Shown here one piece after another: positions 51,960-63,556 of a stretch of 64,000 bases of DNA. Location: contig CM049418.1 of NCBI GenBank assembly GCA_026929865.2, positions 12,349,501-12,413,500 on the forward strand, given 5' to 3'. The stretch comes from Hyperoplus lanceolatus (Eukaryota > Chordata > Actinopteri > Uranoscopiformes > Ammodytidae). The notes under the pieces are model-generated. The model made no database searches and had not been told where the DNA came from. It worked only from the letters and a program-made list of their open reading frames with translations. Positions within the stretch are counted from its first letter, which is position 1, and every line of letters begins with the position of its first letter. Both the position numbers and the translations under genes were made by a program.

Positions 51960-52679
51960 ATGGACAGTCTGGAGTCAGAGCTGACGTGCCCAATCTGCCT
52001 GGAGCTCTTTGAAGACCCGCTGCTGCTGCCCTGCGCCCACAGCCTGTGCTTCGGCTGCGCCCACCGCATCCTCATCTCCCACTGCGCCACCAACGAGTCC
52101 GTTCACAGCATCGGCGCCTTCCAGTGCCCCACCTGTCGCTATGTCATCTCCCTGAGCCCCGAGCGCGGACTAGAGGGACTGAAGAGAAACGTAACCTTAC
52201 AGAACATTATCGATAGAGTCCAGAGGGCCTCGTCTTCTGCAGGTCAACCACTACCGCTGCCCGCGCCCCACAGCGGGCCCAACTCCCCCAGCGAGGAAGG
52301 GACTAACCGATTGGCTCTGGTCCCCGTCAGCGCCGCCATGTCCAGCCCGGGCACGCCCCCCGAGCCCATCCAGTGCCAGTTCTGTGAGCAGGACCCACCG
52401 CAGGACGCCGTTAAAACATGCGTGACCTGTGAGGTGTCGTACTGCGAGGAGTGCCTCCGGGCCACGCACCCTAACAAGAAGCCCTTCACCGGGCACCGGC
52501 TGATAGAGCCCATGCCCGACTCCCACCTCAGAGGCCTCCAGTGTCTGGAGCACGACGAGGAGAAGGTCAACATGTACTGTGTGACTGACGAGCAGCTCAT
52601 CTGCTCCCTGTGCAAACTGGTGGGACGCCACAGGGACCACCAGGTGGCAGCACTGAGCGACCGCTATGAAAAACTCAAG
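51960..52679 (+). CDS. mid1: mid1 first coding exon: RING, B-box 1, B-box 2 (codons 1-240)
   Basis: Midline-1 (TRIM18) is a microtubule-associated RING E3 ubiquitin ligase; in mammals it binds alpha4 (IGBP1) and directs PP2A catalytic-subunit turnover. The 240 codons read [10 protein letters not shown] onward. The RING spans about 10-59 (C10, C13, C25, H27, C30, C33, C56, C59). B-box 1 spans about 139-179 (C139, C142, C154, C157, C162, C165, H170, H179). B-box 2 spans about 195-227 (C195, H198, C207, D210, C215, C218, H224, H227). All zinc ligands are present. I chose the ATG at 51960 because the product then starts like mammalian MID1 (METLESEL). The exon ends AAG|GTAAGC, phase 0. CATNESV at 43-49 and the next two exons favour MID1 over MID2, although FCEQDPP and LRATHPNKK are also MID2-like. 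The RING to B-box linker is longer than I recall for human MID1. The exon is clearly GC-richer than its surroundings. Confidence 0.93.
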
Positions 52680-55017
52680 GTAAGCAAGTGGATCATTTTT
52701 TGGGAATTTTGTTTTGTTGGTTTCTTTTCACATTTGCTTCCATGTGAACGGTAAGGCTTTTGTGGAGTGCTTTTGCTTGTAAAAATGTAGAAAAACAAAC
52801 CTGAGCTCTTATTAGCCTGCGGCCTCTAACTACTGATATATCAAGGTCATAGCTGCACGCCCGGCATTATTTATCTAACACATATAATGGATTTTAAAAG
52901 TTCATTTTACGCTGCTCTGCAGTATGAGATTCCCCATTATCCTTACCCAGGTATCTAACTCAATTATCAAGTGAGATTTTATCAGCACAAGCTGGCTTAT
53001 TAGCTCCACGGAATAATTAAGCAATTAGTATAATCAGTGCAGCATGCCAGTGTGCCAGGAGGGTCTTCAGGGGCAGGCACACAGTGAATATGGGGAGTGT
53101 CATTAGTGACGAGGCATGGTATCTGCTATGAGGTTGCAGGTTAACAAGCGCCAATTGCCTGCTGGGCGTAGGTGTCCTCAATGAAGCATGGCTATTAAGA
53201 GTGTTCTAGTAATGGAAGGTGCTTGGATGTTTGTTACATAAGAGCTCATTCAGAAGGAAATGCTACTCTGTGTGTCCACAGGATGCTGCTCTCCTCATCA
53301 TACAACAGATTTTACCTGGGATGATACAGCACTTGTCTTAAAGAGTGACTCTTTTGATTTTGGATTGCACATTCTAAGAACAGTTTTGGGGGAAAACCGG
53401 GGAAAAGTAAGATAAAAATATAATAAAATAATAATACGAACAATCGTATCTCTTGATGCCGTGTAATGTAAGCCCTGACATGCAGCAGATGTGGCTCTAT
53501 TTTCATCAACTGGGTTTCAACAAATGCCTAAGGTTTCTTCTACAAAGTGCTGCTTACCAAGGAAAAATGTAGTGTACTCAGAAAGTGTTCATACACTTTG
53601 ATACGCATCTTTAAATAGAATTCTCTGGTGTGAGAAACAGGTTTTTCCTTTTACCAGAGGTCTGAAACAAGTGTGAAGTAGTCAGTGCTAGGAGAGATGG
53701 CAAGCTTCTGGAGATAACTGCTTCCAAGTTTTTGTCCACTGAAGAAATATGACACCATAAACCATATTTCCTTAGCTTCTCTATAATTTTGAATGAAGCC
53801 CCAAATTACACTTCTATTATCATGAGCCCTTATTCTTTCAAACCATTCAACCTACCAATGACTGTACCCTTAATGAGCAGGAAAGCTCTCTGTACTGCCC
53901 GTGTAATGCTACTCTTTCCTCCATTCACTCAGAGAGAGAACATAGCACATCAAGGGTCAGTGCACACATACCGGCTATCACACAGGCCAATTATCTGTTA
54001 GAGAGCAAGAAAACAAAGCAATGGACATCGCTGCAACCAACAACCATAATGCCTCTTGCATGGATTGTAACAAGCAATACGTGAGATACTGGGAATCTCG
54101 GTTGTGTTAAGGTTGCATGAGAGGGTTGAATGTGTGAATGCAAGTTGCATGTGGTCCACCCTTCGTTAAGCGCTGTAAGTTTGAATTGAAATGAATTGCA
54201 GGAAGTTCTCCGTGTGCACACTTGTTCCTCGGTGGCTTCTTTACAACATGAGCTGCTGAACACAAACATAGGTCTTTGCATTTGAATTGGTGGTTTTTTT
54301 CTGTAGGATTTGGTTAAGTGAAATTCTGGCTTTATATAAAACAATAACAAAATAAACCATTCGCGTGCTGCCGTCTGCCACTGTACCTTGTAAAGACAGT
54401 GACAGCAGATGGGGAAAACAAAGCACATATGACTGCTTCATTGCCTCATTTTGAACACGCTCCCTTCTCTCTCTGTCCCTCTCACGCGCTGACACACAAA
54501 ATAGGCCTTTGGTGTGACAAAAGTTAGAGGGGGATTTGGAAAAAACCTGTTAAGCCCTAGCGCCAGACAGCTGGCACATGGCGTGAGTTTAGGGCAAACC
54601 CTGGGCTAAGACCCCATTAACCCTGGGGTTACCCCCTAACAAAATCTGGCTACAGCTTAAGGATAATATACCACATCAACATTTATTATTGTCTAATTTA
54701 TCTATTTGCTTTTATCCATTTTATGGATTCAATCACCATTGATCACTTTTTAAAAAGGCTATAGAAAGATATAGGCAAAATTGACTTAAGAAGACAAACA
54801 TATCCGCTTGTTTTTTTTGTTTCATTAATGACTGACTTGTTTTGCTGCTTCCTCAATAACAACAAGGCTTTTAAATATATCTCAATCCTCCAGCGAAATG
54901 GAGTTCCGAGTAGAAAGCAGAGTTCTGTGCATGTCGGTTCACTTGAGCTTAGTTCATTTCAGTAATATAAAAAAAATATCTGTGTGTGGCAGCATAGGCT
55001 GGCACACACATACACAG

Positions 55018-55020
<3 letters not shown>

Positions 55021-55057
<37 letters not shown>
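55021..55057. repeat. CA microsatellite
   Basis: 18 pure CA units preceded by imperfect ones. Confidence 0.95.
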
Positions 55058-55061
<4 letters not shown>

Positions 55062-55694
55062 AGCATGCAGTCAACCCACACAGTACCGAAGCAAACATAT
55101 CTTGACAGCCACCCCATCTTTAATTATAATTATGTAACATGCACATGTTAAAAGCTACTGCAATCCTCTTAACTCTTTAGACAAAGAAAAATATGTCAGT
55201 TTTAATTGAAATAATTCCTCAACTTGAATAATTGCAGTACGTGCTTTTTCAAACGTTACACTAAATCAAGTTGAAACTTTGATTTTTTGTGGCTAATGGG
55301 TAGTTTTAAACTTCCGTCAAAATAAGAAAATTAAATTGAGGTGTGGATCTAAGTGAATTAGAAAAACCCAAGTGCTGCCGTGCAATATTTATGCTGAACA
55401 AGAGGCCTGATTTGTTATTCATGAAGCCAGAAAACTTGGGGGGGTAAAAGTTCTTGAACGAGGGCAAGCAGCACAGGCACGAAAGCCTCAAATGCTTAAA
55501 CATTGAAATACTTTAGATGTTCCAGCCAGTCCTCTTTACCCCCCCCCCCCCCCTCGCTCAGATATAATGTTTTCCTTCATTTTGGAGATGGACAAGTTTA
55601 AACTATTTTGGTCGTCCGTATTTTCCGGACCATTTCCTTCATATCACTTCTTGCCCTGATCTGCCCAAATTTGAGATATCCCCCACTCGACACA

Positions 55695-55697
<3 letters not shown>

Positions 55698-55737
<40 letters not shown>
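55698..55737. repeat. GA microsatellite
   Basis: About 20 GA units. Confidence 0.94.
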
Positions 55738-55740
<3 letters not shown>

Positions 55741-55954
55741 AAATCAGATGATTGGAATATTTTTTTTTTCTGGCAGCGGTTGTGAGTCTGATAAAGAGCC
55801 GTGGAGGTTATTGTGGAAACACCCATCCTTTTTACAGAGATAAAATGACCCCCCCCCCCCCCCCCCGTCTCAGGAAAAAATGCGTGTGGAAATAGCTTTT
55901 TAAGTCCTTGGCTCTGGGTCAGTGGAGAAAGCACCTTGATGATAAAGTATGTGG

Positions 55955-55957
<3 letters not shown>

Positions 55958-56029
<72 letters not shown>
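55958..56029. repeat. TG microsatellite
   Basis: Two TG blocks separated by one GG slip. Confidence 0.95.
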
Positions 56030-56032
<3 letters not shown>

Positions 56033-58143
56033 TATAGCTTAAATTTCAAATCATAGGTTTGTTTGTGTTGATTCATTTGGTCGAATCGGCTGCACCCTAA
56101 TGAGACAGAAGATACAACATCCACTGTAAAGCATATAGAGGCACAGAGCATTACATTTGACTCAAGTCTTTGCTGATAAGCACAGTATTTACTTTCCTAT
56201 GCCCCCCAGCTGTCTCTATTCATATTTTATATCCTGAATGCTCTTACTTTTGTGTCGGCATTTTTGTAGCATGGAATTCAACTTTTAAAAAACTTTTCCG
56301 GAAGGTGAATCGTTATAGAGCAATGTCAGCTAAAAAAAAAAAAGGTGACCTCTTAACTTCCCAACATTGCTGCAGCTAAAGTGGACTTCAGAGGGTGTGT
56401 GTGACATTGACACATTATCACATACATACTTAGTCATCCAGCAGACACAGTGGATATTGAGCGGTTGGCCAGATTAATGACTCTAAATGGATGCAAATGT
56501 AGCTCTTAGCCAAACGTTTACTCCTTATTAGCTCTGGTTTAATGAGGTAATTGTGTACTGAGAGTGTTCGCCACCTAGTAACTAACTTTGTCTGTGTGTT
56601 GCTGGGGCTGAGCATGTGTGTGAGAAGGCATGTCTAATTTCAAAAAGGCGTTTGCAAATGCAACCTGCACAATACAGCCGTATACTGCCTGAATGTAAAC
56701 ACAACCAGTTTACATGCATCTCCACCATTGTGTATTGTCTCACTCACGCTATGCAATTCAGCTGTCATTTAAATTGTTCTCTATATGAGTGCCAACAGTG
56801 TGTACAAGACAAAAGAGTGATGCAAAATCATTGTTTGTGGTGCCTCAGCTCATCTACACATTTACAGAACATACACATTGAGATAAAGAAATTGGTGGAA
56901 AACACCAAGAAAAACAAAACATGACAGCAGAGAAGTCGGAGCCAAACTATTTTGATTTTCAAGCAGACTGGGAGGCGTTAGGAGATTAAACACATTCAGA
57001 GTGTGCCTCTATGACAATGACTATCTATGGAATCTTGTTGGTTGATAGGGGACGATGCTGTGAGAGGATCTGAGCTACCCACTGATTAAAATCAGGTGCT
57101 ATATGGAACGTCCTTCCTTCCCTTTTTGAAAATAAAACAATGTTAGTTGACCACACTTTAGAGTTGTGCTCAAGCAGTTTAAATATGTGTCTCTTCTGCC
57201 ACTGTTTAGTCAGGGGAGAATGTCACTGTGGATAACAGACAACCTAGTCATTATTAGGGTTAATTACTTAAAGGTGAGCTAACTTTTTTTGAACATTTTT
57301 TTTTTGGTAGACTACGTTCTGGAGGAAAACATTGTACTTTTTGCTACACTACAGTTTTTTCTCAACTAACTTTTCAAATAACGTTAAATGAGTGGTTGTA
57401 GTTTGGTCCTTTTGTAATGCATTTGACATTGATACGTTGTTGAGAGTCATTTGACCCTTTCAAGATGGTTTCATTTAAATATCTAAAACACAAAATAAAC
57501 AGATCTCCAAATATTTCACCAGCAGTCAAAGATTAGAAAAAGTCCCAAAACGTTAACAGAAACATTAGGCCAAACCTACCACACTTCATTGTATAAGGCA
57601 GTTAAAACTAGCTTAAGAAACGAGGTATAAATAAAGTCATAGTAATAATTAATAAAGTACATTTTACTTTCAAAACTTTAAGTTTGTTTTGACTTGAATA
57701 ATTCATTTTACCGGCTTCTCATGTCCTGTTATGAACTCATTTGTCAACAAACTTTGAACGTAAATTCTTAATCTTCAAGATAACAACTTAATTAATGCAG
57801 TAGAGAGAGTAGAAAGTCCTGTATAGTAGTAAACTATTTAGACTATGATAATAGGAAGTAGGTTCAAATGGAAGCATTTAAGTGTACAAGTTCTGTTCTT
57901 GAGTACATCAACTTTCTCAATTTAATATAGCTGGCTCAGAGCACAGAGATTAACGTAGCACAGATTTTTTTTTTTTGGGGGGTGGTCAAGGGAGGATAGG
58001 CAGACAAAGAGAGAGAGAGAGAGGGATACTGTGGATAAACAAGAAGGAGGATTGACAAGTGATCAAACTGACGGGCAGGCTGGCAGTGGCTAGAGATTAA
58101 TACTAGTGGGCAACATGGACACTGTAGATGAGGTTAACCCCGT

Positions 58144-58316
<173 letters not shown>

Positions 58317-59198
58317 AAACTGACAGCAGGTTCCATTATTTCAAAACCCACTGATATGCTGTATGTTGTTTCGATGTGCACATGTTGAGAGATGTAATAT
58401 GCACATGCATACTCAGACCTGCACGTGTCCCAGCAGCTGACTTCCTCATTATCATTATAGAGATCTATTGGGGTTAATTCCTTTTATTAATCCTCAACCT
58501 TTCAATAGAATCCGGCGTTGTTTACACTGATGCGGGTTTAAGTATGCAGGGAATTATAATGTGCATATCTAGCTGTGGTTGACTTTCTTCATTTAAAGTC
58601 ATGTAATGGGCAGTTTGAACTGAAGCAAATGATTTACAAAAAATACAGGGTGTTCTTGGAAACCTAGAAGGAAAACCATTGAAGTCTGTTGTTTCCGGCC
58701 TTTGCTGCTCTATTACACCCTCACAGCCCCTTTCAGACACATGCGTGGACTCTCTGCATTACTACAGAAAGTCCAAATTTGTCTGGAAATACAGTTTGAC
58801 ATGTCGAGACGTGGAATCGGAGCGGCATAAGCACGCTCGGTTTGGAAATAATTACGACGTTCTTGTAAGTTAAGGAGACAGCTTTTGCCGGGATGGATGG
58901 ATAAAAAAAAAGGGGAATAAAAGGGGGAGAAAAAGTAGGGTGGAGCCTTTAAAAGGGACATATCTGACTGCATTTTCACCTGTTTGCCGGTTGGTTAGTC
59001 GAGGGCGCTGCTGCTGCGTGCTCTCTGCTCTCACACAGGGCAGAGAAGGCTTTTGAAGCCTAATTTGCCGCTTGGCCGGCTTTGCGCATGGCTTGGTTGC
59101 TCAGTGGAGTGGCAGTCCCATCCAGTCACATCCTCCTCTGCTAGACTAAAGGAATCCCTCTGTCGGGTAAGAGCTCTGCTGGCTCTGTCGGGGCAAAG

Positions 59199-59243
59199 AT
59201 GAGGAGGCAATACAGGGACGAGGGGTATAACCCACGCTGTGAG
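59199..59243 (+). promoter_or_regulatory. Candidate alternative first coding exon/start inside mid1 intron
   Basis: In a GC-richer block of the intron, an ATG with A at -3 opens 15 codons (MRRQYRDEGYNPRCE) that end exactly at a GAG|GTACGT donor in phase 0, so splicing to the second coding exon would stay in frame. A TATA-like CCTTTAAAAGGG lies at 58946-58957, about 250 bases upstream. The product would lack RING and B-boxes. This is inference only: no homology supports the 15 codons, and a chance phase match is about one in three. Confidence 0.25.
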
Positions 59244-59675
59244 GTACGTGGAACCCTGAACAAACCTTATTTTAAATAGGAGAGGGAAAACTGTGACTTC
59301 TGGGGGGATGCTTGAGATTGTTTTGGGGGGAGGGAGAGAGGGCAAGGGGGTATGTTGCTTCTCCCTGATGTTATCGGAGGCTGCACATAGGCTGCAACCA
59401 TTGTCTTTGCTAATTTAGTCTTTTCTTTTAATTTTTTTTTCCATTTGCTTAATAATTTGTTGGTATTGTCATGTATCGCTTGAGGTTGTTGGTGAACTTC
59501 TTTAGCACGATGTCAGCAGGGACACCTAAGGGAGACCAGCTGCTGCAAATGCATTCTACTTTGATTGACGCCTCTGCCCTTGGCGTCTGTTTATGTTTTG
59601 CATTTATGTCGCAAACATTATTATTATTTTTTTTTTAATAATTTCTCACTTGTCTTTTATCTGTCTTTGCTACAG

Positions 59676-59771
59676 CAAGCCCTGGACTCCAACTTGACCA
59701 ATTTGATCAAGAGGAACAACGAGCTGGAGTCACTTATGGGGAAGCTGATCCAGACTTGTCAACATGTAGAG
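59676..59771 (+). CDS. mid1: mid1 second coding exon: start of coiled coil (32 codons)
   Basis: This 96-bp exon is preceded by a pyrimidine-rich TTTGCTACAG acceptor and followed by a GTGAGT donor, both phase 0. It encodes [18 protein letters not shown] and continues to IQTCQHVE. This corresponds to the human MID1 segment [17 protein letters not shown]...LIQTCQHVE, and 96 bp is the length I recall for this exon. The hydrophobic spacing (L, L, I, L, L, L, I) is that of the TRIM coiled coil, which mediates dimerisation. MID2 reads TLEMNLTNLVKRNSELE...IQICQQVE here, which fits less well. It joins in frame to K240 of the previous exon across a 6,996-bp intron. Confidence 0.93.
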
Positions 59772-60992
59772 GTGAGTCCCACATCTAACCTATATGTGAG
59801 TCCATATTTGTTTAGAAATAATACAGTTGAATTGCTTTGGAAATTGTATAATGGCACTGTACTTATATATGAAGTGTGCTTATGTTTTATTGTTTAATAA
59901 AATGATAGTGCATATAGAAACATAAATTTGTGACAACATGACCAATATCCTTTAGCTTAGCATGTAGCGACATTTAGCAATTTAACTTAAACTATAGATA
60001 TATGATGTATTGATGCTGTATGAAATATTTACATATTAGAATCTTTTGTGTTTTGGAGTGTTGTCGGACACAAATAACTTGAACTAATCTGCGGTAGTCT
60101 GAGTAATGCATGTGGTTTAATATATTGAAAAGATATTTCAAGACAATCTGCATAAACAGACATTTTATTTTCAAATCGGATTGAATTCAACTTCTGGTTT
60201 TGTGTGTGAGTTTCGCTGTGTATTCATCTCTAGTGAAGGCAATTGTGAACTAAGCCTGTCTGTTGATGTTATTCCGGCCCACTAAGAGGCTTTGAATAAA
60301 GCAATGCCACAGGGTTAGAAGGCAGAGTGACAGTCTCAGTTTGGAAACGAGGAGGAGAAGAGCCTCGTAGCACGGCAAGGGCTTCACAGACTGCTATGAA
60401 AGAGGAGCGTGATTTATTAAAGGAGATTTATTTATATATTTGCAAAAGTGACGTGCACATTTTGTGAGTATGTTTTCGTGTCACCATCATGCATTTTGGA
60501 AGGATGCTGGAATTTCAAATATGAAGGAAAAAAAAATCTTCACAAATAGACCCAAAACAAGGAAACACTCCACTTTATGTATCAGAAATTAATATATGAT
60601 GCACATACGAAGGGGCAAAAATGCTTGTCCCCCCCTTCCCCCCTACACACACCACATCATGGTGACAACTGCACAAACCGTAAGATTTGACAGCACACTC
60701 TAAATCCCTACAATAGCTTGTGGTTAGTACAGTGATAGCACATTGCCTATAGGTGAGAAACGTCATGTTGCACAAGATGGAACTCCCCCCCCAAAAAAAA
60801 ATTATCTCATATGATCTCTGTAGATGTAAGGAGGGGTGAATGTGACCAGCAAAGAAAGTGGGTCACTCAGGGAGTGCAATGTACGGTCAGCTTTCTGAAT
60901 ATTGAACAGATCAGATTAATGTAATCTGTACCAAAGCTCCTCTGGATAGAGCATGTTTGAGGGCCCAGATGTTGAAAAAAGAAAAAAAAAAG

Positions 60993-61033
60993 TGTTCATG
61001 CATGGCTTATGAAAACCATAAGCCATGTGAACA
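60993..61033. repeat. Short bulged hairpin
   Basis: TGTTCATGCATGGCTTATG pairs with CCATAAGCCATGTGAACA across a small A-rich loop, with a two-base bulge. It lies in the mid1 intron after the second coding exon and is too short for a typical microRNA precursor. Confidence 0.6.
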
Positions 61034-61848
61034 TTAATGGTGCAGAAGGAGACCAGAGAGCTCCGTACTCAATATTGCGAGTTATCACAGAAGGTCAAAT
61101 CCAGGTCTTCTGAGTCACCAGATGTGCTGTAGGTTTTACCCCGTGCCTACGATTTAACGCTGCTGCCCCACATCATGTCAAATCCCAGCATTATTATGTT
61201 TTCTTCCGCTGGCGGCATCTTGATTAATACAATCAAGATGCATTCATCTTTAGTCACCAACGCAAAAAAAAAAAAAAGCTTTGCACTATTCTCTCCTGCC
61301 TTTGTTAAGAAATCGGGGAACGAGTTTTCGTATTTGTATCCAAGTATAATTTGATTGTAGGTTAGTTTATAAAATGCACTCAAAAAATTATACTATGCCT
61401 TGTGCTTTCGCTTTGAAACTACATTTTGCACTATAGCAGAACACCACCGAAGAAGAAACATCTTTAATGTCTTTCGGTATAATGTTACACAAAAAAGGCA
61501 AATTGGAGAAAGTTTGATCCATGTGCTTCTCTGAAAAGTTTGCATAACCTCGGGGATTGAGTCATGTGTGGTGTATGTGCGTTTCCATGGTTAAATGAAT
61601 CCCGTTATAGAGCCTGCCAGGGTGCAATCTGTCATACTGATCATATGCTCCAGAGGTCTCTGCCCACACTCATTAGATGCTCCACATCGTTGCATGGCAC
61701 ATGATTTACTCTGGTCACACACTGTCTGGCTGTGAAGTGACACATTGAAATACGTCCTTCGCGCTAATCGCTCACATAACCATCATCATGTTTGAGGCGT
61801 GAAACTGAATTTAAAAGTATATTTTCATGCAAAAAATAATCAACTGTA

Positions 61849-61852
<4 letters not shown>

Positions 61853-61914
<62 letters not shown>

Positions 61915-61920
61915 TGTGTG
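61853..61920. repeat. TG microsatellite
   Basis: TG units with one TC interruption near the end. Confidence 0.95.
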
Positions 61921-62366
61921 AGAAGCTTGACGGAAACTACGGTATCTCAATTTTGGAAACTGTTCCTGATTGAAGTCATTAAAAACATACTGGCAACCAA
62001 ATGAGCTGACTTCAAATTAACTTTTGAAAACTGCCATTGTTCTAAATCTGTACAAGTACGCTAACTGGTGCACACACTGCCTCAAAGAGAAAACATATAG
62101 CCTGTTACAGTGAGCAGTGTTAAAAAAAGACTTGCACCGGTCATAGCTGCAGCTACTCCTGAACATCAGAGCTAAGGCGTTAGGATTAGCATCATATTAG
62201 CGCCACGATGTAATCCAGGTGGCAAAGTGTAACTGTTGGCAACACGACCCAATGAATGCCGTTTAGGAGAACATTGAGGATATTGAAAAAGTCCTCACCA
62301 GCCTTATTTGGCTCTGTGGAGAACAGGCTAATGAGTCCCCGAGATGTCATTATTAAAGCACCTGTC

Positions 62367-62370
<4 letters not shown>

Positions 62371-62448
<78 letters not shown>
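62371..62448. repeat. TG microsatellite
   Basis: 39 pure TG units. Confidence 0.96.
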
Positions 62449-62451
<3 letters not shown>

Positions 62452-63448
62452 AACGGCTGTGAGTGTTGCCAAGCCAACAAGAGATATGCACAGACTTCCC
62501 TTTCATTGCTCCCTGTGCTATCGCAAGAAAACACTTTACAAGGTGCTGAAAGGACACATAATGTAATGACTTGCACTATTATAATTGGACTTGGTACAAC
62601 TTTTATGGCCTGCTCAGACCAGAAGCATTCCAGCTGTAAAAAAAAAAAAGACAGTCAAATTCCTCAGAGAAGGGACCTGGAATCCATTTTGCTTCATGGC
62701 AGAACAAGCCTGTATGTAATCAACGGGATCAAGTGCACTTTCCCAAACACTGTCAAACCAAATCAAATATCTTTCTAGTTTAGTTTAATTGCCATCATTG
62801 GGTTTTTCAGCCAAGTATACAGTATGTTTCAACCCACAGCAACAACGACTAAGAATCATTTTGATTAAGTTAGAGCAGCGTTGGCCTCAGTCTTTCTAAC
62901 GATTAGCTCACTCTAAGGGAAACAACTACATGCGTGGTCATAGCACACATAACACATGGCAACTACCTTGCTCCAATAGTTCAAATGCAATATGGTTTTC
63001 ATCGGGGACTATGTCAAATGCCAGCAGATATCTCATTTCCATTTCGTCAAAACAGTAAACAATTCAAAATGACAGCCATGGAAACGAGTGCTACATAACA
63101 AAATCACTCCCTTTGTTCACGCATTCACCATTCCCTACACGACTCTAAACAGTTTACTCTACATATTTTGTCATTTTGCATCAACACTTGACAGCTGAAA
63201 AGTCTCAAAATGGCAGCTTTTGCTTTGTGCAATCATGGAAATTGTTGATGGAACTACATAGTGAAAAACAATTCCGATACAGAAAAAACATGTTTTGAAA
63301 AAACTCTTGGAGGCTAAGTATAGGGTATTTATTTGGTATTTTGACTTGTAAAATGGCTTTATAGGGCTCATCTTCCCCCCCATTACCCTGCATCCATCCA
63401 TCTCTTTGTTTTATCTGAAACTCCATTTGCAATTTGCTTTTTCTTCAG

Positions 63449-63556
63449 GTGAACGCGTCACGTCAGGAGGGCAAACTCCTGGAAGAGTGCGACGTCCTGA
63501 TTGACATTATTCAGCAGAGGAGGCAGATCATTGGCAGCAAGATGAAGGAGGGGAAG
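63449..63556 (+). CDS. mid1: mid1 third coding exon: coiled coil (36 codons)
   Basis: This 108-bp, phase-0 exon has acceptor TTTTTCTTCAG and donor AAG|GTGATG. It encodes [20 protein letters not shown] and continues to [13 protein letters not shown]. Human MID1 has [20 protein letters not shown]...RRQIIGTKIKEGK; MID2 starts VNTAMHEAKL, so this exon is the clearest MID1 discriminator. The bases after the donor happen to translate as VMR, which are also the first residues of the next human exon. The similarity then stops (TLEW instead of LRKL) and no later GT fits, so 63556 is the best boundary. The remaining coding exons lie beyond the window. Confidence 0.92.

Larger units (their letters stand above)
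59772..63448 (+). other. mid1: mid1 intron between second and third coding exons
   Basis: The intron starts GTGAGT and ends TTTTTCTTCAG, 3,677 bp. It contains two TG arrays (61853-61920, 62371-62448), a short bulged hairpin (60993-61033) and otherwise AT-rich unique-looking sequence with no recognised gene. Confidence 0.85.

Noticed and set aside
52244-52640. Two overlapping minus-strand open frames opposite the mid1 exon
   Set aside because: Shadows of a GC-rich coding exon; no independent motif.
52680-52754. Extension of the mid1 frame past the first coding exon
   Set aside because: It follows a strong GTAAGC donor, has no similarity to midline proteins and soon meets a stop.
53570-53620. 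Tc1/mariner-like end (GAAAGTGTTCATACACTTTG)
   Set aside because: Too short and no inverted partner found.
60993-61033. microRNA precursor
   Set aside because: The stem is only about 18 bp with a four-base loop, too short for a normal precursor.
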